From Listeria sp. PSOL-1 (GTDB taxonomy: Bacteria; Bacillota; Bacilli; Lactobacillales; Listeriaceae): a stretch of DNA of 64,000 bases. The translations under genes were made by a program, and so were the position numbers. Location of the stretch: NCBI RefSeq assembly GCF_902806445.1, contig NZ_LR760298.1, positions 434,001 through 498,000 on the forward strand, written 5' to 3'. The first letter of the stretch is position 1; every line of letters starts with the position of its first letter. Under the pieces are notes generated by a model. That model was not told the DNA's origin. It did no database searches and saw only the letters and a list, made by a program, of their open reading frames with translations. Shown here in pieces: positions 18,686-26,987 of this stretch.

Positions 18686-19516
18686 ATGAAGATAATAAGA
18701 ATATTAAATAATAATGCTGTTGTCGTAAATGATGGTGACCAAGAAAAAATCGCAATTGGTGCAGGAATTGCTTTTAATAAAAAAAGAAATGATATCATCA
18801 CAGCGAATAAAATTGAAAAAATGTTTATCATGCAAGAAGAAGAGGAGCATTTCCGAGAGCTGCTTAATCGGATTAATGAAGAGTATTTTGCTGTCTCTGA
18901 AGAAATCATCTCACATGCTGAAAGAACCCTTGGGGAAAAGTTAAGTGAGCATATTCATATTGCGTTAACAGATCATTTAGCCTTCTCCATTGAGCGTTTG
19001 AAAGAAGGAATTATTCTTCAAAACAAATTGCTTAATGAAATAAAAGTTTTATATGAAATTGAATTCAAAATAGGATTATGGGCGATTAATCATATTAAGG
19101 AGCGCTTTCATCTTGATATGCCGATTGATGAAGCTGCTTATATTGCCCTTCACATTCACACGGCAAAAATAGGTTCTGGGGATATTCATGATAGTGTCAG
19201 AACAGCGACAATCATCGCTAGTATGGTTGAGACGATTACTAGCGAACTAGGCATTACGCTTTCAGGACAAGATATCGCTTATGAACGCCTGATTACACAT
19301 TTACGCTTTGTGTTAAATCGTGTAGAAAAAAAAGAATTACACACGATGGATAGCGAAATGCTTTTAATGATTAAAAAGAAATTTGAAACGAGTTTTAATA
19401 CCGCGGGGAAAGTAGCTTTTTTACTTCAGCGAGATTACAAAAAAACATTGCCTGAAGCGGAATTAGGATATATAGCCCTGCATATTGAAAGACTGCGTAG
19501 TTTTTGGAAGAAATAA
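18686..19516 (+). CDS. BglG/LicT/GlcT-family PRD transcriptional antiterminator
   Basis: A 276-residue RNA-binding regulator. The N-terminal CAT domain (KIIRILNNNAVVVNDG...IAIGAGIAF) binds RAT RNA. Two PTS regulation domains follow, with conserved histidines in AAYIALHIHTAKIG and LGYIALHIERLR. HPr and the EII phosphorylate these domains to tune dimerisation. The start at 18686 follows GAAGGGTG. It lies inside the operon it should control (RAT at about 17994), giving autoregulation. Whether it is closer to LicT or GlcT needs a tree. Confidence 0.92.
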   Translation: MKIIRILNNNAVVVNDGDQEKIAIGAGIAFNKKRNDIITANKIEKMFIMQEEEEHFRELLNRINEEYFAVSEEIISHAERTLGEKLSEHIHIALTDHLAFSIERLKEGIILQNKLLNEIKVLYEIEFKIGLWAINHIKERFHLDMPIDEAAYIALHIHTAKIGSGDIHDSVRTATIIASMVETITSELGITLSGQDIAYERLITHLRFVLNRVEKKELHTMDSEMLLMIKKKFETSFNTAGKVAFLLQRDYKKTLPEAELGYIALHIERLRSFWKK

Positions 19517-19537
19517 TTTTTAGGAGGAGTTAAAAAA

Positions 19538-20008
19538 ATGAATGTATTAAAAAGATTGGCAATCGGTGTGGTTTATCCAATTGTTGCACTCATTATTATA
19601 GGTATTTTCTGGATAGCCCAGCAAACAGGAATAAAATCAATGGACGCAATTTATAACGGCTTAGTTCTTATGTTTCCACTTGTTGTTTCTATGGGGATTG
19701 CCATTGGGATTGCGAAAGATCATAGTGGTGCAGCTGCTCTTGCTGGCGCAGTTGGTTGGTTAGTATATGGTGCAGTTATTGTATCTTTAAACTATCCAAA
19801 AGGAGTATTTAATCCTACAACATTAACAGCTGATTTCAACTTCATAAGTGGAATTTATATGGGAATTATCGCAGGATTTCTTTACAATAAATTTTACAAC
19901 ATTCGCTTGCCTGAATGGTTAGCATTCTTTGGTGGACGTAGATTTGTTCCAATTATAACATCTGTAGTTGCCTTGTTTATCGGGGCTTTCGTGGCAGCAA
20001 TCTTTTAA
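19538..20008 (+). CDS. Stand-alone partial PTS EIIC protein (N-terminal half of glucose-family EIIC)
   Basis: A 156-residue membrane protein with about five hydrophobic helices matching only the N-terminal third of EIIC from the glucose/N-acetylglucosamine family. SMGIAIGIAKDHSGAAALAG aligns with the neighbour's AIGISIGLSRDNSGAAGLNG. It ends with the family motif LPEWLAFFGGRRFVPI and one more helix. It has a strong AGGAGG site, a clean stop and no frameshift. The following EIICB has lost the FGGRRFVPI motif, carrying EYFDGKHLAIIL instead, so the two may form one transporter. A decayed duplicate is the alternative. Confidence 0.85.
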   Translation: MNVLKRLAIGVVYPIVALIIIGIFWIAQQTGIKSMDAIYNGLVLMFPLVVSMGIAIGIAKDHSGAAALAGAVGWLVYGAVIVSLNYPKGVFNPTTLTADFNFISGIYMGIIAGFLYNKFYNIRLPEWLAFFGGRRFVPIITSVVALFIGAFVAAIF

Positions 20009-20029
20009 GAATAAAATGGAGGTATCATT

Positions 20030-21481
20030 ATGTTAAGTGGATTACAAAAAGTGGGAAAAGCGTTAATGCTGCCAATTGCTGTATTACCAGCAGCGGGTTT
20101 ACTTAATCGCTTAGGTGCAGAAGATGTTTTAAATGTACCATTTATTCATTCAGGAGGCGCGGCGCTGTTTGACTTTCTAGCATTATTATTTGCAATCGGG
20201 ATTTCAATTGGTTTGAGCCGCGATAATAGTGGAGCAGCAGGTCTTAACGGAGCGATTGTCTTCTTTATTTTAAACTTTGGTGTAATTGGTATAAATCCTA
20301 ACATCAATATGGGGGTTTTCGCTGGTTTTATTGCAGGCCTTACAGCACCGATTCTATATAATTATTTGTACGATAAAAAAGTTTTTGGCAATCAAGAATA
20401 CTTTGATGGAAAACATTTAGCGATCATTCTTAATGCGATCTTGGCTCTTTTATTAGTCGCTTTGTTTGGCTTTGCTTGGCCAACGATTCAAGGTTGGTTA
20501 GATTCATTAAACGGCTGGATTACAAGTGCTGGTGCGTTTGGCTCTGCTGTTTATGGTGTACTAAACCGTGCGCTTATTCCAACTGGGCTCCATCACGTGC
20601 TTAACACATATCTATGGTTTGGTTTTGGCAGCTTTACTGATGCGACCGGCCAAGTGGCTCACGGCGATATTAATCGTTTCTTTGCGGGAGACCCAACAGC
20701 TGGTGTTTTCCAAGTAGGATTTTTCCCAATTATGATGTTCGGTCTTCCAGGTGCTGCGTTTGCCATGTACCTTGCTGCGAAGAAGAAAAATCGTAAAGAA
20801 GTCGGCGGAATGATGTTATCCTTAGCTCTTACTGCGTTTTTGACAGGGATTACAGAACCGATTGAGTTTACATTTATGTTTATTGCACCATTCTTATATG
20901 CTATCCATGCATTATTAATGGGTGTATCGATGTTTATTACGAATTTCTTAGGTATAAAACTTGGCTTTACATTTAGTGCTGGTTTCATTGACTTCGCGCT
21001 GAATTATACAAAAGGACACAATGCTTGGCAATTGATTCCAATCGGTTTAGTTTTTGCTGTTGTGTATTTCTTAATTTTCTATTTCGTCATCAAAAAATTC
21101 AATTTAAAAACACCTGGACGTGAAGATGAAACGGAAGAAGGACTTGCAATGGAAATGTCAAATGCGCCAGTACAAGAAGAAGCTGCTTCACTTGGTGCAA
21201 CAGAAGCAGACGTTCCTGTTTCTGGACAAATTGATAAATATGAACGCATGGCTAGAGGTTATTTAGCCGGACTTGGTGGCGAAGAGAACTTGGTTAAAGT
21301 CGATAATTGTACAACACGCCTTCGCTTAACAGTAAAAGATTCAAGCTTACTCAATGAACCAGCACTTAAAAAAGCTGGTGCACGTGGCGTTGTTAAATTG
21401 AACAAAGAGAGTGCGCAAATTATTGTTGGTGCGGATGTAGAGTTCGTTGCTGACAAGTTGCATGATATTACTGGTAAATAA
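20030..21481 (+). CDS. PTS EIICB of the glucose / N-acetylglucosamine family
   Basis: A 483-residue membrane permease with fused IIB domain. EIIC spans about residues 1-370 with ten or so helices, including LNRALIPTGLHHVLNTYLWF and the sugar-site motif TGITEPIEFTFMF. An acidic linker leads to the IIB domain (about 400-483) with the phosphorylated Cys427 in VDNCTTRLRL. The loop that normally reads FFGGKRFVPI is replaced by EYFDGKHLAIIL, while the small protein just upstream keeps that motif. The substrate is probably glucose or an amino sugar but cannot be fixed from sequence. It is the last gene of the operon, followed by repeat R2. Confidence 0.92.
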   Translation: MLSGLQKVGKALMLPIAVLPAAGLLNRLGAEDVLNVPFIHSGGAALFDFLALLFAIGISIGLSRDNSGAAGLNGAIVFFILNFGVIGINPNINMGVFAGFIAGLTAPILYNYLYDKKVFGNQEYFDGKHLAIILNAILALLLVALFGFAWPTIQGWLDSLNGWITSAGAFGSAVYGVLNRALIPTGLHHVLNTYLWFGFGSFTDATGQVAHGDINRFFAGDPTAGVFQVGFFPIMMFGLPGAAFAMYLAAKKKNRKEVGGMMLSLALTAFLTGITEPIEFTFMFIAPFLYAIHALLMGVSMFITNFLGIKLGFTFSAGFIDFALNYTKGHNAWQLIPIGLVFAVVYFLIFYFVIKKFNLKTPGREDETEEGLAMEMSNAPVQEEAASLGATEADVPVSGQIDKYERMARGYLAGLGGEENLVKVDNCTTRLRLTVKDSSLLNEPALKKAGARGVVKLNKESAQIIVGADVEFVADKLHDITGK

Positions 21482-21494
21482 AGGTTTGGAAGAT

Positions 21495-21584
21495 AATAAA
21501 TCGAGCGAAAGTACTTGCGTTTACAGATTTTGATAGAGTTGAAACCTATAAATGCGAGTGCATGTCGCCGATTTATTTTATTTA
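21495..21584 (+). repeat. Dispersed 3'-UTR hairpin repeat, copy R2 (short form)
   Basis: It begins AAATCGAGCGAAAGTACTTG and ends TGTCGCCGATTTATTTTA. The arms pair (GCGTTTA against TAAATGC; AAATCG against CGATTT), but the TTGCCAG stem of longer copies is missing and is replaced by a GATTTTGATAG...CTATAAA centre. It directly follows the EIICB stop and is the only hairpin available to end this operon. Confidence 0.8.
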
Positions 21585-21626
21585 TCCCCCAAACGCGTCT
21601 AATTATGTTATGAAGGAGTGAACAAA

Positions 21627-22316
21627 ATGCTTGAAGTTATCGTTCAAAATGCTGAAGATGCAAAGCGAGCAGAACAGTATGGTGTAGACCGCTTGGAGAT
21701 TGTTCAAGCCATTGGTGAGGGCGGGCTTACACCAAGTTACGGTACAATCAAAAACATTATAAAGAGTGTAAGCACAAAAACAATGATCATGATCCGTCCA
21801 CATAGCTATTCCTTTACCTATTCACCGAGCGATCAAAAAACGATGTTAACAGACATTGAAATAGTAAAAGAACTGGGTGCTACTGGTATTGTTTTCGGCG
21901 CATTAACCAAAGAAGGTGACATTGATCAGGCGCTTTTAGAAAAAGTCATTGACAAAAAAGGAAGTCTAGCCCTTACGTTTCACCGAGCTCTTGAAAGTAC
22001 ACGTGATATTGAAGAAAGTTATCAACTTTTACGTAAAAATTATGGAACTGAAATCACGCAATTATTAACATCTGGGGGAACTGAAAAAGCAATCGATTCC
22101 CTGCCAAGATTAAAGCGCTGGATTAAAGATAGCGAGGCAAATCAGGACTCTTTCAAAATCCTTGTCGGAAGTGGCGTTTCAACTAAAAACGTTCAAGAAC
22201 TGCATAGCGAACTTGCTAATGAATGGTATCATGTTGGAAGTGGCGCACGGATTGCCAACGATTTTAGCCAAACCATAGATAAAACTAAAATAGCTTTCTT
22301 CAAGCAAAACACATAA
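21627..22316 (+). CDS. cutC: CutC family protein
   Basis: A 229-residue TIM-barrel protein of the CutC family (PF03932), with VDRLEIVQAIGEGGLTPS, MIRPHSYSF, LTFHRALE and the glycine-rich RILVG-like GSGVS segment. Originally linked to copper tolerance, the family is now thought to have an enzymatic role that remains uncertain. The ATG at 21627 follows AAGGAGTG; an in-frame GTG at 21618 overlaps that site. It is monocistronic, with repeat copies on both sides. Confidence 0.9.
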   Translation: MLEVIVQNAEDAKRAEQYGVDRLEIVQAIGEGGLTPSYGTIKNIIKSVSTKTMIMIRPHSYSFTYSPSDQKTMLTDIEIVKELGATGIVFGALTKEGDIDQALLEKVIDKKGSLALTFHRALESTRDIEESYQLLRKNYGTEITQLLTSGGTEKAIDSLPRLKRWIKDSEANQDSFKILVGSGVSTKNVQELHSELANEWYHVGSGARIANDFSQTIDKTKIAFFKQNT

Positions 22317-22365
22317 ATAAAGGCGGGATCCTGAAACATCATGCACTTTGGATCTGTTAAAAAAT

Positions 22366-22530
22366 ATAGCGTAGGTTCTACATGTCGAATACGACCAATC
22401 AAGCGAAAACGTTTGCACTTAAAAAATTTGCCAGAAGCCGGAAGCGGAGCGTACGATTGTACGTGAGGATCGGTAGTCTGGCAAATTTTTTAAATGCAAC
22501 GCTTTTCGCCGATTTATTTTGTGTATGCAC
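22366..22530 (+). repeat. Dispersed 3'-UTR hairpin repeat, copy R3 (full length)
   Basis: The left flank reads GCGTAGGTTCTACATGTCGA, followed by AATCAAGCGAAAACG and the arm TTAAAAAATTTGCCAGAAGC. The centre is CGTACGATTGTACG and the right arm is AGTCTGGCAAATTTTTTAA. It ends TTTTCGCCGATTTATTTTGT. It lies between the cutC stop and the cvfB promoter; the TATAAT at 22568 is just outside. Confidence 0.88.
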
Positions 22531-22603
22531 TTTTCTAGAAAAAATAGCGTAATAGGATGGAATAAGCTATAATGGATAAAGATTGATTATTGAGGGTGAA
22601 AAA

Positions 22604-23479
22604 ATGGAAAAATATCTTGGAACAAGCCAAACAATGACGGTAACACAAGTCCTTACTGAAGGCTATCTATTAACAAAAAATGATCAAGAAGTTCTTTTAA
22701 AAAAAGGAAACAGCAATCGTTCTGATTTACAGCCAGGTGAACTAGTTCAAGTGTTTCTATATGTTGATTATGATCATGAAATAACAGCAACAACAATCAT
22801 TCCAAAAATCCAAGTAGGGCACTATAGCTTTGGAACTGTAACCGAAGTTCGCAAAGATTTAGGTGTGTTTATTGATATTGGCATTGAAAAAGATGTGGTT
22901 GTTTCACTTGATGATATGCCAGCTTTAAAACATTTATGGCCAAAAAAAGGAGATCGCTTAATGATTTCTTTACGCGTCGATGAAAAAAATCGGATTTGGG
23001 GAGTACTTGCAACTGAACGTGAATTTAAAGCGATTGCGAGGAAAGCAGATCCTAATTTATTTAATCAAAATATTTCCGGAACCGTTTATCGACTCTTAAA
23101 AATTGGTTCGTTTATTTTAACCGATAATTACCACATTGGCTTTATTCATGAAAGTGAGCGAACTTCAGAGCCTCGTCTTGGGGAATATGTCAAAGCTCGC
23201 GTTATTTCTGTCAAACCTGATGGCTCATTAAATTTATCTCTTCGTGGACGCGTTCATGAAGTGCTCTCAGATGACGCAGAAATGATCCTAACGTATTTAA
23301 GAAGTGTCGGTGGAGAAATGGGTTTTGGCGATAAATCCGATCCAGATGCCATTCGCGCAAAATTTGGGATTAGTAAAGCTCAATTTAAACGTGCACTTGG
23401 TACACTAATGAAACAAAAAAAAGTGACCCAACAAGCAGGCGTGATCACTAAACTAACCAAAGACGATACCTCAGACTAA
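22604..23479 (+). CDS. cvfB: S1 RNA-binding domain protein CvfB
   Basis: 291 residues with consecutive S1-like domains (YSFGTVTEVRKDLGVFIDIG, then GTVYRLLKIGSFILTDNYHIG) and a C-terminal winged helix (FGISKAQFKRALGTLMKQKK). This matches CvfB/YitL, an RNA-binding virulence regulator in staphylococci. The start ATG at 22604 follows GAGGGTG, and a TATAAT at 22568 supports a separate promoter. The RNA targets in this organism are unknown. Confidence 0.9.
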   Translation: MEKYLGTSQTMTVTQVLTEGYLLTKNDQEVLLKKGNSNRSDLQPGELVQVFLYVDYDHEITATTIIPKIQVGHYSFGTVTEVRKDLGVFIDIGIEKDVVVSLDDMPALKHLWPKKGDRLMISLRVDEKNRIWGVLATEREFKAIARKADPNLFNQNISGTVYRLLKIGSFILTDNYHIGFIHESERTSEPRLGEYVKARVISVKPDGSLNLSLRGRVHEVLSDDAEMILTYLRSVGGEMGFGDKSDPDAIRAKFGISKAQFKRALGTLMKQKKVTQQAGVITKLTKDDTSD

Positions 23480-23509
23480 AGTATGAGCAAAGCATCGTTC
23501 TATAGCGGA

Positions 23510-23539
23510 TTGTAAACAAAATTAGCTTTCCTTTATAAT
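23510..23539 (+). promoter_or_regulatory. Promoter of the liaFSR-ktrC operon
   Basis: TTGTAA (23510-23515) and TATAAT (23534-23539), spacer 18 bp, lie 39 bases before the liaF start. Confidence 0.65.
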
Positions 23540-23577
23540 AGGAATTAGTCATGTTTTTTTAAAGGAGGTGTGTCAGC

Positions 23578-24291
23578 TTGAAGAAAATAGAGAGCTCATT
23601 TTTATTTGTATTTGTTGTGGCTGTAGCAGTAGGCATTGGTCTTGAGATGCTTTTTAAATGGCAGTTACTCTTTTTATTTGCAATTGGTATTTGTTTTTTG
23701 TTCAGTTCGCGAAGAGCAGGGATTACAAAGAAAACAGCAAAGTACCACATGATCATAGCCGTAACTTTTCTGCTCATGTCTGTTTTATTAACAGTTTCAT
23801 TTAAGTTCGGTTTAGTTATTGCAGCGATCTTTGCCATTATCCATTATATTCACCGCAAGCGGGCACCTCAGCTTTTAATGGTAAAAACTTGTGAGCCTGC
23901 TTCAAAAATAGATAAAGCTAATCATTTCATTCGTAATCAGTGGTTTGGGAACAGGCGCATGCTTGATGTTGTGTATGAATGGGACGATATTAATGTTCAA
24001 ACTGGTATTGGAGATACAATTATCGATCTTGGAAATACTGTTTTGCCTACTGGAGAAAGTGTGATCATGATTCGCAGTATTTCTGGTAAGATTCGTTTAC
24101 TCATTCCATTTGATTTAGGCATCTGTCTAGAGCATTCGGCGATTTTCGGTAATTTACAATACGATAAAATAAATACAACGGTTCAAAATAATACCATTAA
24201 AGTTTACTCAGATAATTATGAAACTGCCGTTCGCAAAGTAAAAATCACAACCTCTGTTGTATTTGGCGATTTAGAGGTGATTCGTCTATGA
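23578..24291 (+). CDS. liaF: LiaF-type membrane inhibitor of the cell-envelope stress system
   Basis: 237 residues: four closely packed N-terminal membrane segments (about residues 6-95), then a soluble C-terminal beta domain ending [13 protein letters not shown], as in YvqF/LiaF. In Firmicutes LiaF keeps the LiaS kinase inactive until lipid-II-targeting antibiotics disturb the envelope. The start is TTG with an AAAGGAGG site. The stop overlaps the liaS start (ATGA), giving tight coupling. Confidence 0.93.
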   Translation: MKKIESSFLFVFVVAVAVGIGLEMLFKWQLLFLFAIGICFLFSSRRAGITKKTAKYHMIIAVTFLLMSVLLTVSFKFGLVIAAIFAIIHYIHRKRAPQLLMVKTCEPASKIDKANHFIRNQWFGNRRMLDVVYEWDDINVQTGIGDTIIDLGNTVLPTGESVIMIRSISGKIRLLIPFDLGICLEHSAIFGNLQYDKINTTVQNNTIKVYSDNYETAVRKVKITTSVVFGDLEVIRL

Positions 24292-25343
24292 CTTATATCC
24301 GATCGCAAATTTTACTTGCAAGTGGGCTCCTGCTTGGGGCATCTATTGTTGCTTCTTTTCTTTACTATTTTTCAAATGATGTCTCGAGTTACCAATTTTT
24401 AATTCAAAATAGAATTTTTTATTTGCCATTTATTTTATTTGTACCACTGACGGCAATTTCAGCGGGGATTATCATTGGAGCGATTTCTGGTTATTTTATC
24501 AAACAGAAATTTGAAAGCGTGGATTTTTCGATTCGTTTACTTGAACAAGGGGATTTAGACAAAAAAATAAAGTCAGAAGAAGAAAATTTTATTGAAGTGC
24601 AGCAAGTTTATAAGCAAATTGATCAATTACGTGATAAAATGAAACAACAAACGCTACTCACACAAAAAATTGCTAGCGAAAAAGCAGAAACAAGCGGCGA
24701 AACAAAAGAAGCCATTCTCTCAGAAGAACGACACCGGATTGCTCGTGAATTGCATGATTCCGTCAGTCAGCAATTATTTGCTGCAATGATGCTTCTATCA
24801 GCTTTAAACGAGCAAGTTGATGAAAATGCCTCTCCAATATTAATGAAGCAACTCAAGATGGTTGAATCAATTGTTAACGAATCACAATCAGAAATGCGAG
24901 CGCTTCTTCTTCATTTACGACCAACCCAATTAGAGGGTAAATCACTAAAAAAAGGAATCGAACAATTATTAAGAGAACTAACGACGAAGCTACCGATTAA
25001 AGTCGAGTGGCAAATTGAAGATATCAAGCTGAAAAAAGGAATTGAAGACCACTTATTTCGCATCATTCAGGAACTTTTGAGTAACACACTTAGACATTCC
25101 AAAGCAGCACTTCTTGAAGTCCGCTTTGTTGAAATCGACAAGCTTGCTGTTCTTAAGGTAGTGGATGATGGCATCGGTTTTGATATGAATTATACACCCC
25201 AAGGCTCTTACGGTTTGCAAAATATGCGCGAGCGTGTAGCTGAATTTGGGGGAACGATTAAAATTATTAGTTTTCCTAAAAAAGGTACAAGTGTCGAAAT
25301 TAAAATTCCACTTGTTCTAGAGAAGGAAGTGGATAAAAAATGA
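24288..25343 (+). CDS. liaS: Sensor histidine kinase LiaS
   Basis: A 351-residue NarL-family kinase with two membrane helices (about 10-30 and 45-70), a HAMP-like linker and a HisKA_3 domain. The phosphoaccepting His is near residue 155 in [13 protein letters not shown]. The ATPase domain has [16 protein letters not shown] and DDGIGF. The very short extracellular loop is typical of intramembrane-sensing kinases. It overlaps liaF and liaR by four bases on each side. Confidence 0.95.
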   Translation: MTYIRSQILLASGLLLGASIVASFLYYFSNDVSSYQFLIQNRIFYLPFILFVPLTAISAGIIIGAISGYFIKQKFESVDFSIRLLEQGDLDKKIKSEEENFIEVQQVYKQIDQLRDKMKQQTLLTQKIASEKAETSGETKEAILSEERHRIARELHDSVSQQLFAAMMLLSALNEQVDENASPILMKQLKMVESIVNESQSEMRALLLHLRPTQLEGKSLKKGIEQLLRELTTKLPIKVEWQIEDIKLKKGIEDHLFRIIQELLSNTLRHSKAALLEVRFVEIDKLAVLKVVDDGIGFDMNYTPQGSYGLQNMRERVAEFGGTIKIISFPKKGTSVEIKIPLVLEKEVDKK

Positions 25344-25981
25344 TAAAAGTATTACTAGTAGATGATCATGAGATGGTTCGTATCGGTGTCTCTGCTTATT
25401 TATCTGTTCAAGATGATATGGAAGTCGTTGGAGAAGCAGAAAACGGTTTAAAAGGTGTTGAAATGGCTTTAAACTTGCGACCAGATATTATCTTGATGGA
25501 TCTAGTTATGGATGAGATGGATGGAATTGAAGCAACAAAAGAAATCATGCAAAAATGGAAGGATGCAAAAATTATCATAGTAACAAGTTTTATTGATGAT
25601 GAGAAGGTGTATCCAGCGCTTGAAGCAGGTGCAAGTAGCTATATGTTAAAAACGTCAACGGCAAGTGAAATCGCCGACGCTATTCGTGCCACATTTGCAG
25701 GAGATTCTGTTTTAGAACCCGAAGTTACTGGAAAAATGATGCAACGTTTGACAGCTAGACCAGAAAAAAATTTACATGATGATTTAACGAATCGTGAAAA
25801 TGAAATTTTACTGCTAATTGCAGAAGGTAAATCCAATCAAGAGATCGCCGACGAGCTATTCATCACTTTAAAAACAGTAAAAACGCATGTCAGCAACATT
25901 TTATCAAAACTTGATGTACAAGACCGCACACAAGCAGCGATTTATGCTTTTAAACACGGTCTTGTTAAGAAAGAATCTTAG
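25340..25981 (+). CDS. liaR: Response regulator LiaR
   Basis: A 213-residue NarL/LuxR-type regulator: receiver domain with the phosphorylation site Asp in [13 protein letters not shown] (about residue 54) and a C-terminal helix-turn-helix ([20 protein letters not shown]). Partner of LiaS. It is translationally coupled upstream and followed 12 bases later by ktrC, so potassium uptake regulation may share the envelope-stress transcript. Confidence 0.95.
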   Translation: MIKVLLVDDHEMVRIGVSAYLSVQDDMEVVGEAENGLKGVEMALNLRPDIILMDLVMDEMDGIEATKEIMQKWKDAKIIIVTSFIDDEKVYPALEAGASSYMLKTSTASEIADAIRATFAGDSVLEPEVTGKMMQRLTARPEKNLHDDLTNRENEILLLIAEGKSNQEIADELFITLKTVKTHVSNILSKLDVQDRTQAAIYAFKHGLVKKES

Positions 25982-25993
25982 GAGGAATTGAAG

Positions 25994-26653
25994 ATGAAAG
26001 AGGGTTTTGCAGTTATTGGACTGGGTAGATTTGGCGGCAGTATTTGCCATTCGCTTGTTGAACAAGGTATGGAAGTTCTAGCGATTGATTCTAGCGAAGA
26101 GCGCGTGAATGAATATATGTCCATTGCAACACATGCTGTCATCGCAAATTCAACGGATGAAAATGCTCTAAGACAGCTTGGGATTCGTAATTTTGAACAT
26201 GTTATTGTAGCGATTGGTGAAGATATTCAATCAAGTATTTTAACAACACTCATTTTAAAAGAAATGGGCGTTAAATTTGTCACAGCCAAAGCAACCAATG
26301 ATAAACATGCAAAGTTACTCGACAAAATAGGCGCTGACCGTGTTGTTCACCCAGAACGCGATATGGGGAGACGGATTGCTCATTATATCGTTTCTAAAAA
26401 CATGCTTGATTACCTTGAACTTTCAGATGAATACAGCTTGGTTGAAGTTTCTGTGTCCGATCCTCGTTTCCTAGGGAAAAGTTTGGTTGACCTTGACTTT
26501 CGTAATACATATGGTGTAAATATTGTTGGTATCAAACGAGACAGACAAATGATTATTACGCCGGAAGCAGGGGATGTCTTGCAAGAAGGCGATGTATTGA
26601 TTGTAATTGGCCCAGATGATAATATTGAACGTTTACAAGAAAAAATTCAATAA
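25994..26653 (+). CDS. ktrC: Potassium channel regulatory subunit KtrC (RCK/TrkA domain)
   Basis: A 219-residue cytoplasmic gating ring subunit. RCK_N has the nucleotide-binding motif FAVIGLGRFGGSI and a Rossmann pattern; RCK_C (about residues 135-219) is the region that binds c-di-AMP in KtrA/KtrC orthologues. The ATG at 25994 follows TAGGAGG. It is the last gene of the liaFSR transcript. The ion-conducting KtrD/KtrB partner is not in the window. Confidence 0.93.
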   Translation: MKEGFAVIGLGRFGGSICHSLVEQGMEVLAIDSSEERVNEYMSIATHAVIANSTDENALRQLGIRNFEHVIVAIGEDIQSSILTTLILKEMGVKFVTAKATNDKHAKLLDKIGADRVVHPERDMGRRIAHYIVSKNMLDYLELSDEYSLVEVSVSDPRFLGKSLVDLDFRNTYGVNIVGIKRDRQMIITPEAGDVLQEGDVLIVIGPDDNIERLQEKIQ

Positions 26654-26660
26654 GATAACG

Positions 26661-26724
26661 CTTGTGTTTGCGGATTTGGATAGGTTTCTAATTCTATCTA
26701 AAGCTTAAAATACAAGTTTTTTTT
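26661..26724 (+). terminator. Terminator after ktrC, related to repeat family (R4a)
   Basis: CTTGTGTTT at the left pairs with the AATACAAG that precedes eight T, and GGATAG pairs with CTATCT inside. The left half (CTTGTGTTTGCGGATTTGGA) resembles the short repeat R2 (CTTGCGTTTACAGATTTTGA), so it looks like a diverged family member working as an intrinsic terminator. Confidence 0.65.
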
Positions 26725-26738
26725 GCTTAAAAAGAAGA

Positions 26739-26766
26739 TTGCGCTTTCATTATTTCATACTATAAT
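26739..26766 (+). promoter_or_regulatory. Promoter upstream of a 36-codon ORF
   Basis: TTGCGC (26739-26744) and TATAAT (26761-26766) have a 16-bp spacer. The promoter faces away from ktrC toward the small ORF at 26796. Confidence 0.55.
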
Positions 26767-26795
26767 GAACTAATTTTTAAGAGAGGGGGATAAAC

Positions 26796-26906
26796 TTGCA
26801 AACTAAATTGCCTCCGTTATTTGCTGATTTTAGCGAAAGGATTTTTACACGTGAAAGAGCTAAAAGAAAAAGGTCAGGAACTGTAGGTGCTACATTTCGA
26901 ACATAA
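26796..26906 (+). CDS. Possible 36-residue protein whose 3' end runs into a repeat
   Basis: TTG start after GAGAGGGGG, with a promoter 30 bases upstream. The product begins MQTKLPPLFADFSERIF, continues with a basic stretch TRERAKRKRSG, and ends GATFRT. The last codons lie inside the left flank of repeat R4b (GTAGGTGCTACATTTCGAAC). I do not recognise it. It may be a truncated gene with a new stop supplied by the repeat, or a non-coding transcript. Confidence 0.35.
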   Translation: MQTKLPPLFADFSERIFTRERAKRKRSGTVGATFRT

Positions 26907-26978
26907 CAAACCGAACATTGAAGAAGTTTGCCAGACTTCTTCAATGTTCGGTTTGTCGCCGATTTATTTTTTGTATAT
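26882..26978 (+). repeat. Dispersed 3'-UTR hairpin repeat, copy R4b (minimal stem)
   Basis: A perfect 22-bp stem (26906-26927 with 26935-26956) closes on a seven-base loop TTGCCAG, the conserved core motif of longer copies. The left flank GTAGGTGCTACATTTCGAAC and right end TCGCCGATTTATTTTTTGTA match copies R3 and R8. It follows the rnjA stop (minus strand) and could terminate rnjA transcription. Confidence 0.88.
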
Positions 26979-26987
26979 CAAAGACTT

